Assembly (NCBI GenBank): GCA_016859345.1
Contig: CM029129.1
Location: 13,450,866-13,514,865, forward strand
Source: Istiophorus platypterus
Lineage: Eukaryota; Chordata; Actinopteri; Istiophoriformes; Istiophoridae
Direction: 5' to 3'
Length of the DNA stretch: 64,000 bases
Shown: piece after piece, positions 24,355 to 36,947 of the stretch
How positions within the stretch are numbered: position 1 is the stretch's first letter
Layout: each line of letters starts with the position of its first letter
The notes under the pieces: model-generated
Database searches by the model: none
What the model saw: the letters and a program-made list of their open reading frames with translations, nothing else
Told to the model about the DNA's origin: nothing
Made by a program: the position numbers and the translations under genes

Positions 24355-25231
24355 GGGGGAGAAGGGGGAGAGAAAGAGAGAGAGAGACAAACAGAGAGAG
24401 ACAGAGAAAGAGACTGCAGACTAATCTACAGTATGAGAGTGAATATAAGTGGGTCGAAGTGCATGCCTGCACACATCTGCCTACCAGCTTGATTCTGTGT
24501 GTGTTATGTGTGTGTGTTTATGTGTCATTCCCGGGATGTGCATCCAAATCTGCTTCCAAATGTGTATGTGCATGCGCATGTGTTTGTATACAAATGACTT
24601 AGGGAGCTGACAGTCTCAATTTCTGTCATCGTAGATTTACGCCTGTGGATGTGTGTGCGTGTATCCCATCATTAAATATGTAATGCTAAGTTTTTTTCAG
24701 AACAGTTCCAAAATGTTCTTGAATGTATAACAGATGTTTAACTATAAATAAATTAATTAATTTTTGTTTTCTCGGCTACAACTTTTCAGATCTTCTGGCA
24801 ACTCAGCACGCTCATTTTGTCACAGTCATCAAAATACAATTTAATTTAATTTTTCAAGGTTGTATCAGGGTTGTACCAGAGTCTAAAATTTTAGTGGAAT
24901 TTTATTTTGAAATTTAATTAGGAACGGCAAACAAATGTTCAAATCTCATTACTGAGAATGTGGGAACTCTGCCAGTGTCTGTGTCTTTATGATGATGACA
25001 TAATGTCTGGATGCTACAGCCATTCATGAGATATACCATTCACTATTAAACATGTATAAATACCTGCAGCCCAATTATATAGTAAGTGTTGCCAAAGAAA
25101 AGCTTAGAAAAGGACAATGTGGGTTGACTCAAAAGAAGAATCCCCTGGGGTCATTTACTTGATAATAAACTCTCGCAAGAGTCGACGGCTGTTTGTCTGT
25201 GTGCAGGTTACATGTTTTTGGTGTGACCTAC
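17700..25231. other. Intronic segment with purine-rich tracts
   Basis: Mostly AT-rich unique-looking DNA. Purine-rich stretches lie at 21550-21835 and 22140-22330, a pure GA run at 21805-21832 and a long GA array at 24304-24418. The region 21190-21545 and 21900-22080 has balanced composition and may be conserved non-coding. No gene is recognised. Confidence 0.5.
24304..24418. repeat. (GA)n microsatellite, about 115 bp
   Basis: A pure GA core of about 43 bp is followed by GGGAGA variants. Confidence 0.97.
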
Positions 25232-25389
25232 CTGACCACCGGTTCTGGTATGGCCTCCAGGTTGGCAGGGACCTGTACCCCCTTCTCCCACTCCTGTCTC
25301 CAGGGGTCTGAGAGCACGTAGAAGTCATCGGGACCGAGCTGGGCTGAGTCCGGCAGCTTCATGGCTGTGATGAAGTCGGTACGAAACAC
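25232..25389 (-). CDS. jade2: jade2 third coding exon (start of the EPL-like region)
   Basis: Seen: 158 nt on the minus strand, with acceptor GTGCGCAG before 25389 and donor GTAGGT after 25232. It encodes residues 51-102 plus two bases, beginning VFRTDFITAMKLPDS, with SDPWRQEWEKGVQVP at about residues 77-91 and EAIPEPVV at the end. Known: the DPWRQEWEKGVQVP block is a hallmark of JADE1/2/3 in the enhancer-of-polycomb-like region that precedes the double PHD fingers. The ending EAIPEPVVR resembles JADE2, whereas JADE1 has TIPQPVAR and JADE3 TVPQPSLR, which is why jade2 is chosen. Anything odd: the next exon should begin in phase 2 and carry the YDLDE..D..WL region, but I could not find it in the remaining 25 kb. 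Confidence 0.95.
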
Positions 25390-27449
25390 CTGCGCACACA
25401 GGAAGAAGAAAGAGAAAGAAAGAGAAAGTTTGAAAAACAGTGACGATGTATGCTTTCACCCATGTTGGGGTGTTCACTGGACAAAATTCTGCCTCTGGGC
25501 CCAAAAGGCAGGATTTGCGGTGAAGGGAAAAGAAGAAAACAGAACAGAGATGAGAGAGCGGGAAATTGAGGAAAATAACATGTACATGTACTATTTTGGT
25601 ACATGCAACGCTATAAAAACACTCTCCATGCAGCAGGTTCAAATTATTTTGATATGACCGTTTTCGTCATCAAGGGCTGAGGCACACAATTCTAGTGAAA
25701 AAGGAGATACATCATTTTTACCATGATGATAAAAATTGCAAATACTGCACAGCTCACCTGTGGCCAGATGTGACCTGAGGCCGTGCCCTGTCACAAAGGA
25801 AGACTTTTCATATTTGACCGTCTTCACCAGCATCTTAATTTCCAGTTCCACACAGACTGTACAACGTTTTTTTATAGCTGAAGCGTACCGTAAAGCATTT
25901 CTAGTCAGAACTGGGAGTGGATGAGTGCACTCATTCTTCCTCGCCATCACTGGGTTTTCGTGACTCCGACCCATTTCACACAGAGGTGTGAATAAAGAAC
26001 CTGGTCTTGATTCAATTAATCCTTAAGTCATATTTAAGAGAGAAGATGCAGAGACTAATATTTCATAGTCTCTTTTGTCATAAAAAGTGCTTGTGCTGGC
26101 AGTGAATACTGTTCATCTATTTTTGATTATTTGTACAGCGCATCACATTTGAAGTACAACTCACAGGGAACAACACAGAGCGGTGGAAGCCGACTGACAG
26201 GTGATCGACTTTAACGCCATCAACAGTGACTAACCTGGCTATAGATGATGCCGAGAGGAAAGGATGTCTTATATCATTATAAACATGTTTTTTAGATTCC
26301 TCTCTCCTGTCATCTTTTCCCTAGTCCTTCCCATTTAGACTCAGGGAGGAGCTGTAGGAAAAAGATGTGAGTGAGTGAGTGAGTGAGTGAGGGGAAATGA
26401 GGAGATATTTAGGCAAAATGAGAACCACCTACTGACTCATTAAAAGTATGTGTTGTACAGTGTGGGAGATTCTTAAAAAAAGAAACCAAGGGGTATGTGT
26501 GTTTGTGTTATGAAGACCTGAGAGAGTGGGTGTATTCAGGTCGACAAAATCATTCTCACACGTAACGTCAACACACACCTACACAGACATACTAACACAA
26601 ACACACATAAAGACACACAGTCTCTCTCTTCGCGTGTTGTAACAGGGACCTGAAGCAATGATATTATCAGTCATATAGTCAAGGACATCAGCCAAGAACA
26701 CAGACACGTAAACACACAAGCTCACACGCACACTCACACAAACACACACACACGCACGCATGCACACACACACGCAGAGTGGTGCCAAATCAACCGTATG
26801 ACTTCATTCTATATTTTATCATTATTTTCTAAGCCTCCTTATCCCTGCTTTATTAGCTCTTCTCCTCCGTCCTACTCCCCCGCTCCCTCTCCATCTATCC
26901 ATTAACCTCTGCGTCTTCCCTCTCCCCCTGCCTCCTCCTCCTCCCCCTCAGTCCCCTAATGCAGATTTAATTTTTTTTACCTTGTTTATTTTGACCTAAG
27001 AGACACAAAGCAGAAAAAAGGGTCAGATAAATCCTTGCGAAAAGAAAAACATGGTAATAGGACGAAAATGCTAAAGAAGAAGCAGACTCTCGCGCACTGT
27101 AAACACTTATGGTAATTTCATATCAATAAGAGAAAAATGGAAGACAAAGTGCTAGAAGTAAAGTGAGTGAGATAAAACAAGCCGTTCAAGGACGGAGGTA
27201 ATGGAAATGTTAATGTATGAGGAGAAATCTTCATAGAGAGAGACAGATTGACAGAAACAGAAAGTTTCTATAAAATTTTCAATATCACAATATATTTCAC
27301 TTTTACAATATTAAATGATCACCCCTACTGTCCTGAAAATGACAATAATTTTGCAAATAAAGATGAATGTTACAATGCAAACAATAAATATGCAATGGTG
27401 CAAAGTTGGATTCCCAAGGTTCAGTTTTACGTGAACAGCAAAGCACGTC
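25390..27449. other. Intronic segment upstream of the third jade2 exon
   Basis: Its first 60 bases supply the splice acceptor and pyrimidine tract of the exon at 25389. It includes a (GTGA)6 run at 26367-26390, an imperfect CA repeat at 26700-26775 and a pyrimidine-rich patch at 26840-26950. A TTTGTACAGCGCATCACATT motif near 26130 resembles a common fish repeat. No gene is visible. Confidence 0.55.
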
Positions 27450-27620
27450 TCGCGTGATGAAAGACACATGCGACCATAAGGTTACTGATTCAATCCCAGG
27501 AACGGCAGAATAAATCTGGGTGGGAAAGGCTAAAGAGCAGCACTTGCCCTTCCCTCAATAAGGCACACTGTGGTGCCCCTGAGCAGGGCCCTTAACCCCC
27601 AACTGCTCCTGGAGCTGCTA
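27450..27620 (+). mobile_element. tRNA-derived SINE
   Basis: A degenerate polymerase III B box (GATTCAATCC at 27487-27496) follows GACCATAAGGTTACT. Downstream are GGCAGAATAAATCTGGGTGG, then AGGGCCCTTAACCCCCAACT and GCTCCTGGAGCTGC. This order matches a tRNA-headed fish SINE with the GGCAGGAATTGTGGGTGG and GCACCGAACCCCCAACTGCTCC body. The A box is worn. Confidence 0.75.
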
Positions 27621-28312
27621 AGTGGTTAGCAGATCATCATGTTCTGGCCAGCTTTATTTACTGCTTTTATTTTTTAGATGTATTCAGTGCATATGCCAAC
27701 TATCTGCTGTTCAGATAAAAAGATATCACCACAATTAGCAAAAGTAAAAAAGCAAAAGGCCATGAGAGGTTTACTTTTCAACTAAGGAAGGGAACAACAC
27801 TGTTAACTATAGGAGTACCAGATTTGGTACCTATATCAAAATAAGTATTAGTACCTTAGTTTAGGGATGTAAAACATTTTCTACTAAATCCTTTTTTCAT
27901 TAAAAAAAAACATTCCAAACTTTTCCACACATCAACGTATAATGTTGTCTTTACACAAGCGGTCGAGACAAGAGGATTTACAAAGTCAACTGAATTAAAT
28001 CAGGAAAAATCTGATCAAAGACTTAGTAAACAAGACTAAAAGTTTGACCAAGTATTCAATGCTGTTGGTCTGTATTCAAAAAAGTTTTAAGGTTTTAAGA
28101 GTTCAGAAACTATTTGCTCAAAAAGGAAAGGAAACACTATTTTGCTCATCTGCGATATTAAGAAAAGAAAGTGAATGATAAAGAGGGATGAGGAAGATGT
28201 GCTAAAGGACAGAAAGAGGAGCAGTGAGAGAAACAGTTGTATGCTGTATATTTGCCTTGACTCTCAGAGGAGCTGATCTCTTTGACCGAACTGCTGGATA
28301 GAAATAACTGTT

Positions 28313-28384
28313 GGGAGGAGAGGAGAGGAGAGGAGAGGAGAGGAGAGGAGAGGTGGAGAGAAGAGAAGAGGAGAGGAGAGGAGG
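28313..28384. repeat. (GGAGA)n pentanucleotide repeat
   Basis: About nine GGAGA units followed by imperfect copies. Purine-only on the plus strand. Confidence 0.95.
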
Positions 28385-30778
28385 GACAATGTGATGTAGG
28401 AGGACAGGGAGATGAGGAAGAGAAGAAAAAGGAGTGATATTGACTTAAGTGGAAAGAGATGAAAGACAAGGACAGATGAGAATATGTGTGTGTGTGTGTT
28501 AGTGAGAGAGAGAGAGAGTTTTTGTGTGTGTGCGTGTCACAGTCTAGTATATAAAAAGGCCATATGTAATAAGCACCAACCGTCCTTCTGCTGCTGCGTT
28601 GCCTGTGTAGTCTGCCAGCAAGCACAAATTAATAATATGATGGAGCAAGAGGACGCGTGTCTTTGTGTGTGTACATCTGCACGTGTGTTTTCAAGTGTGC
28701 CTGTTTATGAACAACACGATGTGCGTGTCCATATGTATGTTCAGGTTTAGCCCACGTGCATGTTCCTCCCTGTGTGAGTGTGCATGTGCATGCATGTGCA
28801 TGTGTGTGTGCACGCAAACGCATGTTTTTCTGCGAGAATAACTGCATGTGTGCGCCCGAGTGTTTAAAAGAAGCCCGTGTGCATGGGTGTGTGCATGCAT
28901 GTGTGCCTCAGACAGTGAGCCAAGGCCATGATGAATCTTCCCCTTCAGCAACACGGGAGGAGGACAGACAGAGACCGAGGGCGATCCACTCCTCCTTAAT
29001 CTTTCTCTCTCTCTTGATTTTTTTCTTTCCGGCTCTTTCTCCACTTCAGCCCACATTCTCACACACTTTTCTTCGTCCTCCTCACCAGTTGGGAGTGGAG
29101 ACGAGGGGGGGGTAGGGGAGGTAAAGGGGGAAAAAATGAGAGGGGAGAAGAAGGGATGAAAAAGGGAAGAGGGGAGAGATCAGTTTCATTATCGTGTGTT
29201 TGTACAGGAATGACTGAAGCTAATTAATGTCTAGGAAACACCATTACAAGCTCCTGCAGTTTTATGTTCTGCCTTTTTTCTCCCTCTCTCTCTCTCTCTC
29301 TCTCTCCAGCTCATCTCAATCCAACCCTTCTTCTCATTCACGACTCGCCCCCTCTTTTTTATCGCACTCTTTCTGTGATGGACAGAAGGCGGACAATTGG
29401 AAAAGGAGCATTATAAGACAATGGCAGAAACTCAGACAGGAAGAGGGCAGATGCCTTGCAGCCATCTCCAAACTGTCGAGGGCATCTTACGCAAAATAAA
29501 AAATACAAACGAGGTGCATTTCCTTCAGCTTTCAGAGAGTCATAAAACACATTCAGCAGAAGAATGGAAAAACAGAGTCCTTCAAGACCTGATTAGATTT
29601 GAGTAACTTGTTTATCTTCTACAGAGTCCATTAATGTCGGCTGTACTTCATGCAAAGACAAAAACAAAGAAGAGCACTTGGCTGTATATTGGAACATCTA
29701 ATGAAGAGTTATGTATGGGAGTGACAATACAAATGTCATATCTGGCTGATTTCGGTGGATACAGACTGTTGTGCAATGAGCCTGAAGCAGCCATGGAAAT
29801 TCTTTGGTAATTACTCAAAAAGTGCATTCCTTTTCCCATTTATCACATGATTTATTTATTGCTGGAGAGATTTTCCACATCAATCAACCGTAACAACTTT
29901 GTTCTGGGGACATCTGATTGAAATTTGCCATTTCCACTCAGCTCTCCAAATTGATAAATCATAATTTGCAAATGAAAATATTGAGTGGATGCCCAACTCC
30001 TGCAAGAGAGGGAATGAAACCGTAAATTTCCAGCAGACAGACAGAAAATCCCCTGTAGCATGCAATTAATTCATATGTCATCACATCATCCACTGTATTC
30101 AGCTGCTTGTGGCCATTTTGGACGGTTTGTCAAGTTTGTCTGCACGTTTCCTTTTATTTTTCTGCTCAAACACAGTGAAAATACCTAATTATTTCCTAAA
30201 AATGCCACAGCAACCTAGCTGAAAGGCAATAGCTTAATTTACTCTTTCAACAATTATCTACACGCCAGAGATACTGCCAACATCTGCTGCTTTCGTCTGT
30301 ACAGCTTCTGCATGTCTGAAAAAAGCTGGATTATCAGTTTGCGAATCCTACAAATCAGATGATAACTTTCTCTCAAAATCATGATTCATCAGCAATCAAA
30401 TTATTTAGTTTTTGGCAGGAAAGATTCTGAGCTGCCTCATTTGACAGGCTGTCATACTCTCTATGTTGCACTTGTTTGCTTTTCAATAACTCAAGTTACA
30501 TTTTTTTGTTTTGTCATCAGTTTGACTTGCATCACAAGCTATCCAATCATGCATTGGGGAGTGATCAATGACCTCTCGCTGAGACTGAATAGACGGGATT
30601 CAGCTACTTAGACGAGGTTCCACAAAAACTCTAGTTCATCACTCTTGGAGAGCAGGAAAAATATACACACACGTGCGGAAGGTGTTGCATAGACACACAG
30701 AGTACCACACAGAGACGGACAAGCGGCCATGGCCAAACAAACACAACCAGTCTCTCTCATACAATCATACACAGAGGG

Positions 30779-30780
30779 AA

Positions 30781-30812
<32 letters not shown>

Positions 30813-30871
30813 GCACGCACGCACACACAAGACACACACACAAGCATGCACACACAAGCATGCACACACAC
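30779..30871. repeat. (CA)n / (CACG)n microsatellite
   Basis: A CA array with CACG units and two AAGCATGCACACA segments at its right end. Confidence 0.95.
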
Positions 30872-30993
30872 TTTCCTATGGCCTGTCGGTAGATCAGTAT
30901 GCTGTGTTGAGTTATGGGCTGTATGCATGCAGGGCTCTCATTAAGTCCAATCTAGATTTGGACTGATGACATGAACATGGGCTATGGAGTGTG

Positions 30994-31036
<43 letters not shown>

Positions 31037-31954
31037 CGCTCGCACTGGCAGGGGGGCAGAAAGCCTGAGTCATTGATAATCACTCTCAAAAACACAGGCC
31101 TACTTAGGAGAGCTCTGTGTTTAAGACGTCCTGCCTGAGAATCGATCACGGTCTATCAATACTTTTTACACTGTTAGAACTAATGCTACCAACACTAACA
31201 CTGCCACCACCGCTATAGCCTCTACGGTTACTATCATCGCTAAAACGTCTACAACTATAGAGTTAATGAAGTTTTCATAAAGAGACTGTTGCGAGAACAT
31301 ATGACTATACTGCTCATATTGTGATAACTAGGACTCCAACAAATAGCACTAATGTTGAAACCATCATTACCAAACCACACCATAATTCAGTTTCATATTT
31401 TATTGAATGACCCAATGTCCTTTTTCTCATGTGCTTAATGTCATGTGTAGGTCTACACAAGCAGTGCAGATAAAGCATTGAGCAGAATTAAAGTGATCAT
31501 TAAAGTTGCTTTTTTTAAATGCACAATGATGATGCTCTTGTAGGTTTATTATTCTTGCTCTGCTGTTTTTCATGTGTAGAGCTAAAAAAAAATATAGATT
31601 TATCATGTTTTAGTTCTTTCTGCATTGCAAATAAACTCTTGGTCCACAGTTTTACAGCCAAGAAATTTGTTTACTATTGAGCTGATAATTTCCAATTTAC
31701 ACAACTTCATATTCAGAGAAACAACGGTGTTGCTCAGTTACTGAATATACAATAAATTTCAGAATAAGTTCCCAGGATAAGTTCTGAAAATCGCTTTATG
31801 CAATATTTGTATTTATCTGATTTAAGTGAATCATTGATGATCAAATCAAATCAAAATGATTTTTAAATTTAAATCAAACTGACTTGGGAGTCCATCCCTT
31901 TTTCCTATTGCTGCTATTAATGATGTCAATAACACAATAGAAAAAGTAATAGTG

Positions 31955-32070
31955 ACATAATAATAATAATAAAAAATAAAAACTTTATCTATATAGCATT
32001 TCTCTTAACAAAGTTACAATATGATTAATAGCAATAAAAACACTACCAGTAAAGAATAAAATATGAAAGA
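31955..32070 (+). repeat. Decayed common teleost interspersed repeat
   Basis: An AATAATAAT run is followed by AAAACTTTATCTATATAGCA and then AACAAAGTTACAATATG. This resembles the widespread fish repeat wording TTTATTTATATAGCACCTTT..ACAAAGTTACAAAGTGCTT. Only part is readable. Confidence 0.45.
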
Positions 32071-35039
32071 GTTGAACTTTATATTACCAAATAACATATT
32101 ACTACTGTCCCCATCCACCTACGTATTCTTACACTAGTAGAGTTACTTCATCTACAGTGTAGTAGTGTTTTTTTCTGCTACTGCTGTTGCTTCTGCCAAT
32201 GGTACCACTACTCACCCTGCCGCAAATACAATATGCTACAGAGCCTATATACTGCTGTTTTTGATGTTGGTGCCTACAAAAAAATACCACTATAACTACA
32301 ACTACTGCTGCTGCTGCAACTAGCATTACTGAGATTTCCGAAACATCGATTAGCACACCTAATACAAATTCTAATAATAATAATAATATTTTTAATAGCG
32401 TAAAGCAGCCACAAAAGAAAAGTAAAATGTCAATATGTATGGATACATATTTCGAAATCCATCAGTTCTACAACCAGAACTAGAGATTTGAACCTGCAAT
32501 CTTTCAGGAGCAATCTTCACCTTGTTCCATAAACTATAATCTTCCGCCAACTTGTTTGTCAGCCGTATGAGGCAGTTTGCCTGCCTGTCTTATTTTGTGA
32601 ACTGACTGGTGTCTCTGAACATCTGCAGTGGGGTGATAGATTAGAACTGTCTGCTTTCCCCTGAGCCAAGCAGAACAGAAACCACTGAGGCTGACATTTC
32701 AAAATAGGGACCACACGTACACTCAGACGGACAGATATACACAAAGACATGTTCCTATTAACACCAAAGCAGAAACACGCATTCAAACACAGGCACAAAT
32801 ACACACCCATATTTAGAAATTACATGGCTAAAGACGCCCACGAAAGGGAAGAAACACGAACTCAGACACAGATATACCCATGGATGTATACATGGTCACG
32901 CACAAATGCATTAAACACAAAAATAAACAATCCCACTTGCACACACTCACACAGGTGCACACCCAGCCTCCCACCCACACAGCAGACCTAGTTATTATGG
33001 GGCTGCTGAGGTAGATTCCTTGAAGCACAGTGGCAATGTGCTTTAGGTGCTTCTAAAGCCCAGCCCACATCACACACTACTGTCTGACTCGTTGTTTATC
33101 TTGAAAAACAATCAGCCTTGTTCATGGATGACTTTGAAAAGGATGTAAGCACTGACAGAGAGGGAGGCAGAAAGAGGATGCTCTCCCCTTCGCTTCTCAT
33201 CCCACTGTTATTATTAGACTACTAAATTCTAGCAGGGCCTTCTTCACTGTGATTATGGTTGCCATAGTGGTGCGATAGGTATCGGCACCCTATAAGGTGC
33301 AAAAGACCGTTAACAGCAGCATGAGTCGAGCTAAATGTACTGAGTGTACATGAAGAAGTGGCACGGGTCCTGCTCTTTACCAAAAAATAACTTAAATTAC
33401 AACCAAATAAAATGACAAAATTTATACCAAATCCTAGCAACTATCAACCCAATCAAGCAGCTAAAGCCTAATGTAAGGTAACTATAGTTAAGTGTTAACT
33501 GCAGAAAGGATATACATAACCTAAAAGGAGTTTTAACTCACTGCTAAAGTTGCATAACTATTATCTAATAGTGATAAATCTGTGGATGGGAGTGAGATTT
33601 TTACTCTAAGAAAAGGCGGAATGTCAAATGTTGGTTGGCTTCCAATTCGCTGATAGTATGACTCAGTCTCTAAAAAGAGGAAATCTTTTTATTTTAAAAC
33701 ATTTTTAAAGAAATAAAATTATGCACGTTCACATACTTTGTAATCACCACTGACACAAGTCATTGCTACTCTCGGCTGACACCTGACAATGTCAACAAAC
33801 TCTTTTTTTTTCTTTTTTTTTAATTAGGCCACCATATACACAAAATAAATTCTTGCTTATAGAGTGGCTAGTCACAGTGGAAATGGAGCTTCTACCCTAT
33901 TACAAAGTCAAGTTAAGCACCTGTAGTGTGATAAAGGATCAAAACAAGAGGCAAACAGCTCATTCCTGATGTAACATTTCCAACTAAATCTCTGAAACTA
34001 TAAAACAATGTTTACCAAAGTGCGTGCTTTAGGGACAAACACAAAAACCCTTCTAAACATACATTTTTGTAGCTGTACTTATGCTGCAGCTAAAGACATG
34101 ACAGTTCATAGTTGCTGGTTGTCATAGAGACACCAAGCTTTCCAGTGACTGTTGGATCAGAGATGGGAAGATTTTTTTTCTCTGTAAACAGAGTTTAAAG
34201 AAATAGTGATTTATTGCAATCCTCAAGATGGTCTGAGCCAACTGAACCTGAGCCAACCAGAAGACCTGAAATTAGGCTCAAACAGTGAAAAGAACTACGG
34301 TTACTTGCAAAAATGTGGATGGTGCCAGGTAAAGTAAATACTAATAATGTAAATACAAGACATAATTGATGCATGATGTCACGTGTGCATGGTCTTTCTT
34401 CCTGAGAGTGTAAAATGTAGCCTTAGTTTACTTATGAATGAGCAAAAAATACTTTAAAACAAACAGGGTGCTTAATTTTTACTAATTATTCTAAGTTGGA
34501 TATTTGCAAATCTGTGCAATAAATAGATGGAGGGGTGTAAGGTTTTAAAAGGTTTGGGACCACTGCTGCACATAGCCAGTACACAAAAATGGATAAAGGA
34601 AACAAATTCTTTGAGACAATTAAGTTGAAGGATCATAGTAAGGACTTGGTATTGATACATTATAGGAAATTTAAAGACAAGGGGGTGAAGCCATGACTCG
34701 ACTGACTGAACTGTGAAGGACTAAATACACCCTCTGGCACTGTGCTAAATGTTCATGAACAGGTTTATATAAGTCACTTTGTTCTGTCAAAATGTAATTC
34801 AGAGGCAGAACTAACAGCAGTGTGCAGTAAGTCAGACCTCATACCTGGGCTTCAAATAGGTTCGAACAAAAAACATTTAATATTTGACTTCACAGAGTGA
34901 AAAGAAAAAGCAAATGATGCACACCTACACAGACCTGCTGAAGACAAAAAAGGTGAGAAAAGACTCTGAGGTAAAGAGGTATGAGCCAGAGAAAGGGGGA
35001 TGAAAGCAATCGTACAGAGTGAAGAAGCCCAACTGGAGG

Positions 35040-35530
35040 AAAGCAGATAGGATAGGAAAGGAAAGGAAAGGGAAGGGAAGGAGAGGAAAGGAATGGAAGG
35101 AAAGAGAAGAGAAGGGAAGGGGAGGAAAGGAAGGGAAGGAAAGAGAAGGGAAGGGAAGGAAAGGAAAGGGTAGGAAAGGAAAGGGAAGGAAAGGAAAGGG
35201 AGGGAAAGGGAAGGGAAGGGGAGAGGAAAAGGAAAGGAAGGAAAGGAAAGGGGAGGAAGACAGAGAGAGAGAGAGAGAGAGTAGAGGAAAGGAATGGAAG
35301 GAAAGAGAAGAGAAGGGAAGGGGAGGAAAGGAAGGGAAGGAAAGAGAAGGGAAGGGAAGGAAAGGAAAGGGTAGGAAAGGAAAGGGAAGGAAAGGAAAGG
35401 GAGGGAAAGGGAAGGGGAAGAGGAAAAGAAAGGAGAAGAGAGAGAAGGAGGGGAAGGAGAGGAGGGAGAGGAGAGGAGAGAGAGGAGAGGGAGAGAGGAA
35501 AGTAGAGGAGAGGAGAGGACAGGAGAAGCA
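35040..35530. repeat. Polypurine GGAAAG block with a 201-bp tandem duplication
   Basis: Nearly every base on the plus strand is A or G. A segment beginning AGAGGAAAGGAATGGAAGG at 35082 recurs at 35283, identical for about 130 bp, so the period is 201 bp. A GA run separates the copies. The long serine/leucine/proline-rich frames read from the other strand are shadows of this repeat. Confidence 0.95.
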
Positions 35531-35695
35531 ATGAAAGGAATGAGTAGTCGAGTCTGGGCATCATGGCTACCTGGCTCTCCACAGTGCGTCATGGCAGATG
35601 TCGACTCACAGAGAGAGGAGGCTAATTTTAGCAGCCACATCAGAGCACAGGGACGGGTTCTAATGATTGGCTGCTTGGAATGTCCACAGGACTAA

Positions 35696-35727
<32 letters not shown>

Positions 35728-35832
35728 ATTGCATGAGTGTTGAGTGGGTGATTAAGAGTGAGAGAAAGGCAGTGAGAGAGAGAATGGGATTGATGAGAGG
35801 GTGACAGAATGAGAGAGGAGAGGAGAGATTGT

Positions 35833-35834
<2 letters not shown>

Positions 35835-35888
<54 letters not shown>

Positions 35889-35908
35889 GTGCGTGTGGTG
35901 TGCGTGTT
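35835..35908. repeat. (GT)n microsatellite
   Basis: A GT array of about 50 pure bases then GC-interrupted; a smaller array lies at 35699-35727. Confidence 0.97.
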
Positions 35909-36441
35909 TGCGTGTGAGAGAGAGATTAGTGCATTAGTACAGTGACTCAGTGATTTGAGCAAGCACAAACACACTCATACACACTTTCTCTAATATGCAC
36001 AACAACAGGAATCTGGTACCTTACAGCCTTTATCCATAGATAATACACTGCAAAAACTGCACACTTAGCCTTTCTGCTCTGGTATATTATCTTGCTCCAA
36101 ATCCGCTGTGTATTTTTGGAGATGAAGGGAACAGGGGACCTCTGTTCCCTTCTGGGCGCCACAAAGGGGTGAACAAAATAAAACCGTATCAGTAAAGGCA
36201 ACCTCATAACACACTAGGCTTCTACATGCACATCTCCCCTCAGCCACTTACCTGCTCCATTACATTCATAACAACACTCAGTTCTCAATGTCTGCACAAC
36301 ACAAAGGCTCTGACTGAACAGTTTGATTAATTATTTTGTCTTAGCTAGAAAAATCCAAGGTGTCCAGTGTGATTTCTTGGAGTTTGTTTTTTTTTTGTGC
36401 CCAAAACTCAAAGATATACAGGTTATGATCATAGAAGACTG

Positions 36442-36947
36442 AAGGCTAGTTTATGCCTCTGCGATGAACCTATGGCGTAACCGTGAATCCTATGGTGTAG
36501 CCTACACCGGAGTCTGGTGTGCACCTCCCAAAAAATCTAACTACACATTCCGGCGACACCGGCCAGAAGAACTGTGATTGGTCGACTTGGTAGCATCGCA
36601 AATCCTGCTTTTTCTTCTTCACCGCTGTTGCACAGACCATTTCCTCCCATCGTTCTTGTTTCTGCGTCGCAATAATTGCAGGAAAACCAAACGCTGTTCA
36701 ACATCTATCGGCTCCGACTCCATCAAGATCCGTTCAGTTTCAGTCGCCATTACTCCAAAGTTGTTTTGAACAAGCTCTCGGAAAACAGTGGCGGAGAAAT
36801 GCAACACGGTGACATATTAAACGCCATCACCGCCAACTAGCGGTCTGATGGTGTAACTGCAGAGCGACAGCGACACAGAAGTATAAATGCTCAGACCACT
36901 TGCAGTGGCTACGCTTTAGTTTCAAAGCTGAAGCATAAATTAGCTTT
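36442..36947 (-). mobile_element. Harbinger-type short transposon relic, copy 1
   Basis: Seen: the left end AAGGCTAGTTTATGCCTCTG and the right end, inverted, AAAGCTAATTTATGCTTC are terminal inverted repeats bounding 506 bp. On the minus strand 36751-36619 begins MATETERIL, continues EPIDVEQRLVFLQLLRRR and ends at a stop shortly after. Known: Harbinger-type proteins often start with a short segment leading to an arginine-rich RRRR..W stretch. The match is suggestive, and the ORF is far too short to be functional. The same relic occurs in the second copy 4.7 kb away. Confidence 0.68.

Larger units (their letters stand above)
1..25231 (-). other. jade2: jade2 intron downstream of the third coding exon (partial)
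   Basis: It begins at the GTAGGT donor at 25231 and runs off the left edge. I looked for the next JADE exon, which should enter in phase 2 and encode the segment before the PHD fingers, and did not find it. The contents are transposon fragments, SINE-like repeats and simple repeats listed separately. Confidence 0.75.
27621..31954. other. Intronic segment with several simple repeats
   Basis: It holds GAGAGG repeats at 28313-28384, GT/GA runs at 28484-28540, CA-rich and GT-rich patches at 28630-28900, purine tracts at 29100-29180, a TC run near 29283-29306, a CA array at 30779-30871 and a GT array at 30997-31033. The AT-rich stretch 29400-30340 has no simple repeats and could be conserved non-coding DNA. 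Confidence 0.55.
32071..36441. other. Intronic segment with trinucleotide-like and purine tracts
   Basis: It holds a decayed ACT/CTG trinucleotide-like stretch at 32100-32390, a CA-rich imperfect stretch at 32700-32990, the polypurine block at 35040-35530 and GT arrays at 35699-35727 and 35835-35908. No exon is visible. Confidence 0.55.

Noticed and set aside
23160..25000. Search for tRNA, snRNA or microRNA genes near GT-rich patches and elsewhere
   Set aside because: No complete cloverleaf, snRNA motif or long stem was found; tRNA-like heads occur only in SINE relics.
1..25231. Search for the next JADE exon (YDLDE..D..WL and the PHD finger cysteines)
   Set aside because: No minus-strand segment with these motifs was found by eye; it is more likely beyond the left edge.
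34852..35640. Long minus-strand open frame of 262 codons rich in Ser, Leu, Pro and Phe
   Set aside because: It is the complement of the GGAAAG purine block; the composition is forced by the repeat and a second frame is open as well.
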